Shown: piece after piece, positions 42,805-43,345 of the stretch | How the letters are laid out: the number at the start of each line of letters is the position of its first letter | Position numbering within the stretch: the stretch's first letter is position 1 | Assembly (NCBI GenBank): GCA_900316755.1 | Contig: ONED01000013.1 | Span: forward strand, 1-43,345 | DNA: 43,345 bases | Reading direction: 5' to 3' | Origin: an uncultured Eubacteriales bacterium | Lineage (GTDB): Bacteria > Bacillota > Clostridia > Lachnospirales > Lachnospiraceae | Program-made: the position numbers and the translations under genes | The notes under the pieces: generated by a model | Told to the model about the DNA's origin: nothing | Database searches by the model: none | Seen by the model: the letters and a program-made list of their open reading frames with translations, nothing else

Positions 42805-43345
42805 TTACCCAATGAGTACTCTCTTTCCCACAAAGGCAAACCCATATTTCCGGATATGCTCTGCCGGAATACCCCTTGTAAGAAGCGCTGCAGCGTACTG
42901 CTTTTCTTCTATCTGGGCAAGCGCTGCCGCCACCGTATCTGCAAGGCTCTCCTCTTTTCTCGGATTATGCACCTTAAATTCCAGAATAAATGCATCATCC
43001 TGCCGCAGATTTTTCGGTTCCAGCACTACATCGTATCTTCCAAATCCGCTCTCCCGGTTGGAGTGAACCACATACCTGTCCTGTAGTTCTACAATAAGTC
43101 CCAGTACAAATCCATGATAAAACCGCTCCGGTCTTTCTCCGGAAGGTTTGTTTCCGGTATCAAAGTAGCTGAACACACTTAATGCCACATGGTTCATGTA
43201 ATCATTCATGGCATCCACGTCTCCAAGCAGCAACGCCTGAATGAAATCATTATAATCTCCCTCGGCATCCATAAACCAGTTCCGTATCATGTTTTGGAAC
43301 ATCAATCTCACTTCCCAATTGGTCAGTGTCAGCGTATACTTTGGA
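42805..43345 (-). CDS. C-terminal part of an AAA-ATPase/PD-(D/E)XK nuclease-domain protein (5' end outside window)
   Basis: The frame is open to the right edge, so the N-terminal ATPase part is outside. The visible part starts YTLTLTNWEVRLMFQNMIRNWF, a hinge region typical of the Clostridia and Bacteroidetes proteins that join an AAA-ATPase-like domain (PF09820) to a PD-(D/E)XK nuclease domain (PF08011). The nuclease motif is seen as GRYDVVL followed by FILEFKV (the E-x-K). GTG at 43311 is an internal in-frame codon, not the likely start. It ends HIRKYGFAFVGKRVLIG, the normal family end. Role unknown; defence or mobile-element links have been suggested for the family. Confidence 0.82.
   Translation of the reverse strand, partial: PKYTLTLTNWEVRLMFQNMIRNWFMDAEGDYNDFIQALLLGDVDAMNDYMNHVALSVFSYFDTGNKPSGERPERFYHGFVLGLIVELQDRYVVHSNRESGFGRYDVVLEPKNLRQDDAFILEFKVHNPRKEESLADTVAAALAQIEEKQYAAALLTRGIPAEHIRKYGFAFVGKRVLIG

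Overview
The window looks like a chromosomal segment of a low-to-moderate GC, spore-forming gut Clostridia, most likely Lachnospiraceae. The support is the pyrH-frr-uppS-cdsA-dxr-rseP housekeeping order, a SleC-like spore cortex-lytic protein, DUF5716/DUF5717-type proteins, Rpn-type nucleases and an LplABC-type sugar importer. No rRNA, tRNA, CRISPR array, phage genes or classical insertion sequence were seen. Species cannot be named from the sequence alone.

Positions 1-21605 form an accessory glycan-use locus built as two divergent transcription units. The leftward unit (18392 down to the left edge) encodes two ABC permeases, a lipoprotein solute-binding protein, a small four-helix membrane protein, a beta-helix lipoprotein, a 1796-residue membrane-anchored protein made of Ig-like and lectin-like modules, a 56-residue peptide gene, and two further modular surface proteins. 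The second of these is open at the left edge. One surface gene (4300-5957) is broken by a perfect 44-bp tandem duplication. The rightward unit (18596-21605) encodes an SGNH esterase, an alpha/beta hydrolase and a GH110-like alpha-1,3-galactosidase, all without signal peptides. My working model is that surface modules and beta-helix enzymes bind and cut a complex glycan, possibly host-derived, the ABC importer brings in fragments, and the cytoplasmic enzymes remove acyl groups and terminal alpha-galactose. No sensor, regulator or ABC ATPase is in the window.

Positions 21699-34034 are core-like leftward genes: a UvrD-family helicase, gltX, a class I aminotransferase, then a probable six-gene run of a Ca2+/Na+ antiporter, a DUF5717-like protein, a DUF5716-like Hsp70-fold protein, a helical-repeat protein and a split ThrE-type exporter. 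The Hsp70-like/helical-repeat part is the best uncharacterised system in the core region.

Positions 34254-36330 hold two rightward genes, a secreted DNA/RNA nuclease and the SleC-like protein. Positions 36433-41462 are the leftward pyrH-frr-uppS-cdsA-dxr-rseP operon, driven by its own promoter. The right end (41580-43345) has an Rpn-family nuclease gene with a 12-bp coding repeat and the 3' end of an AAA-ATPase/PD-(D/E)XK gene.
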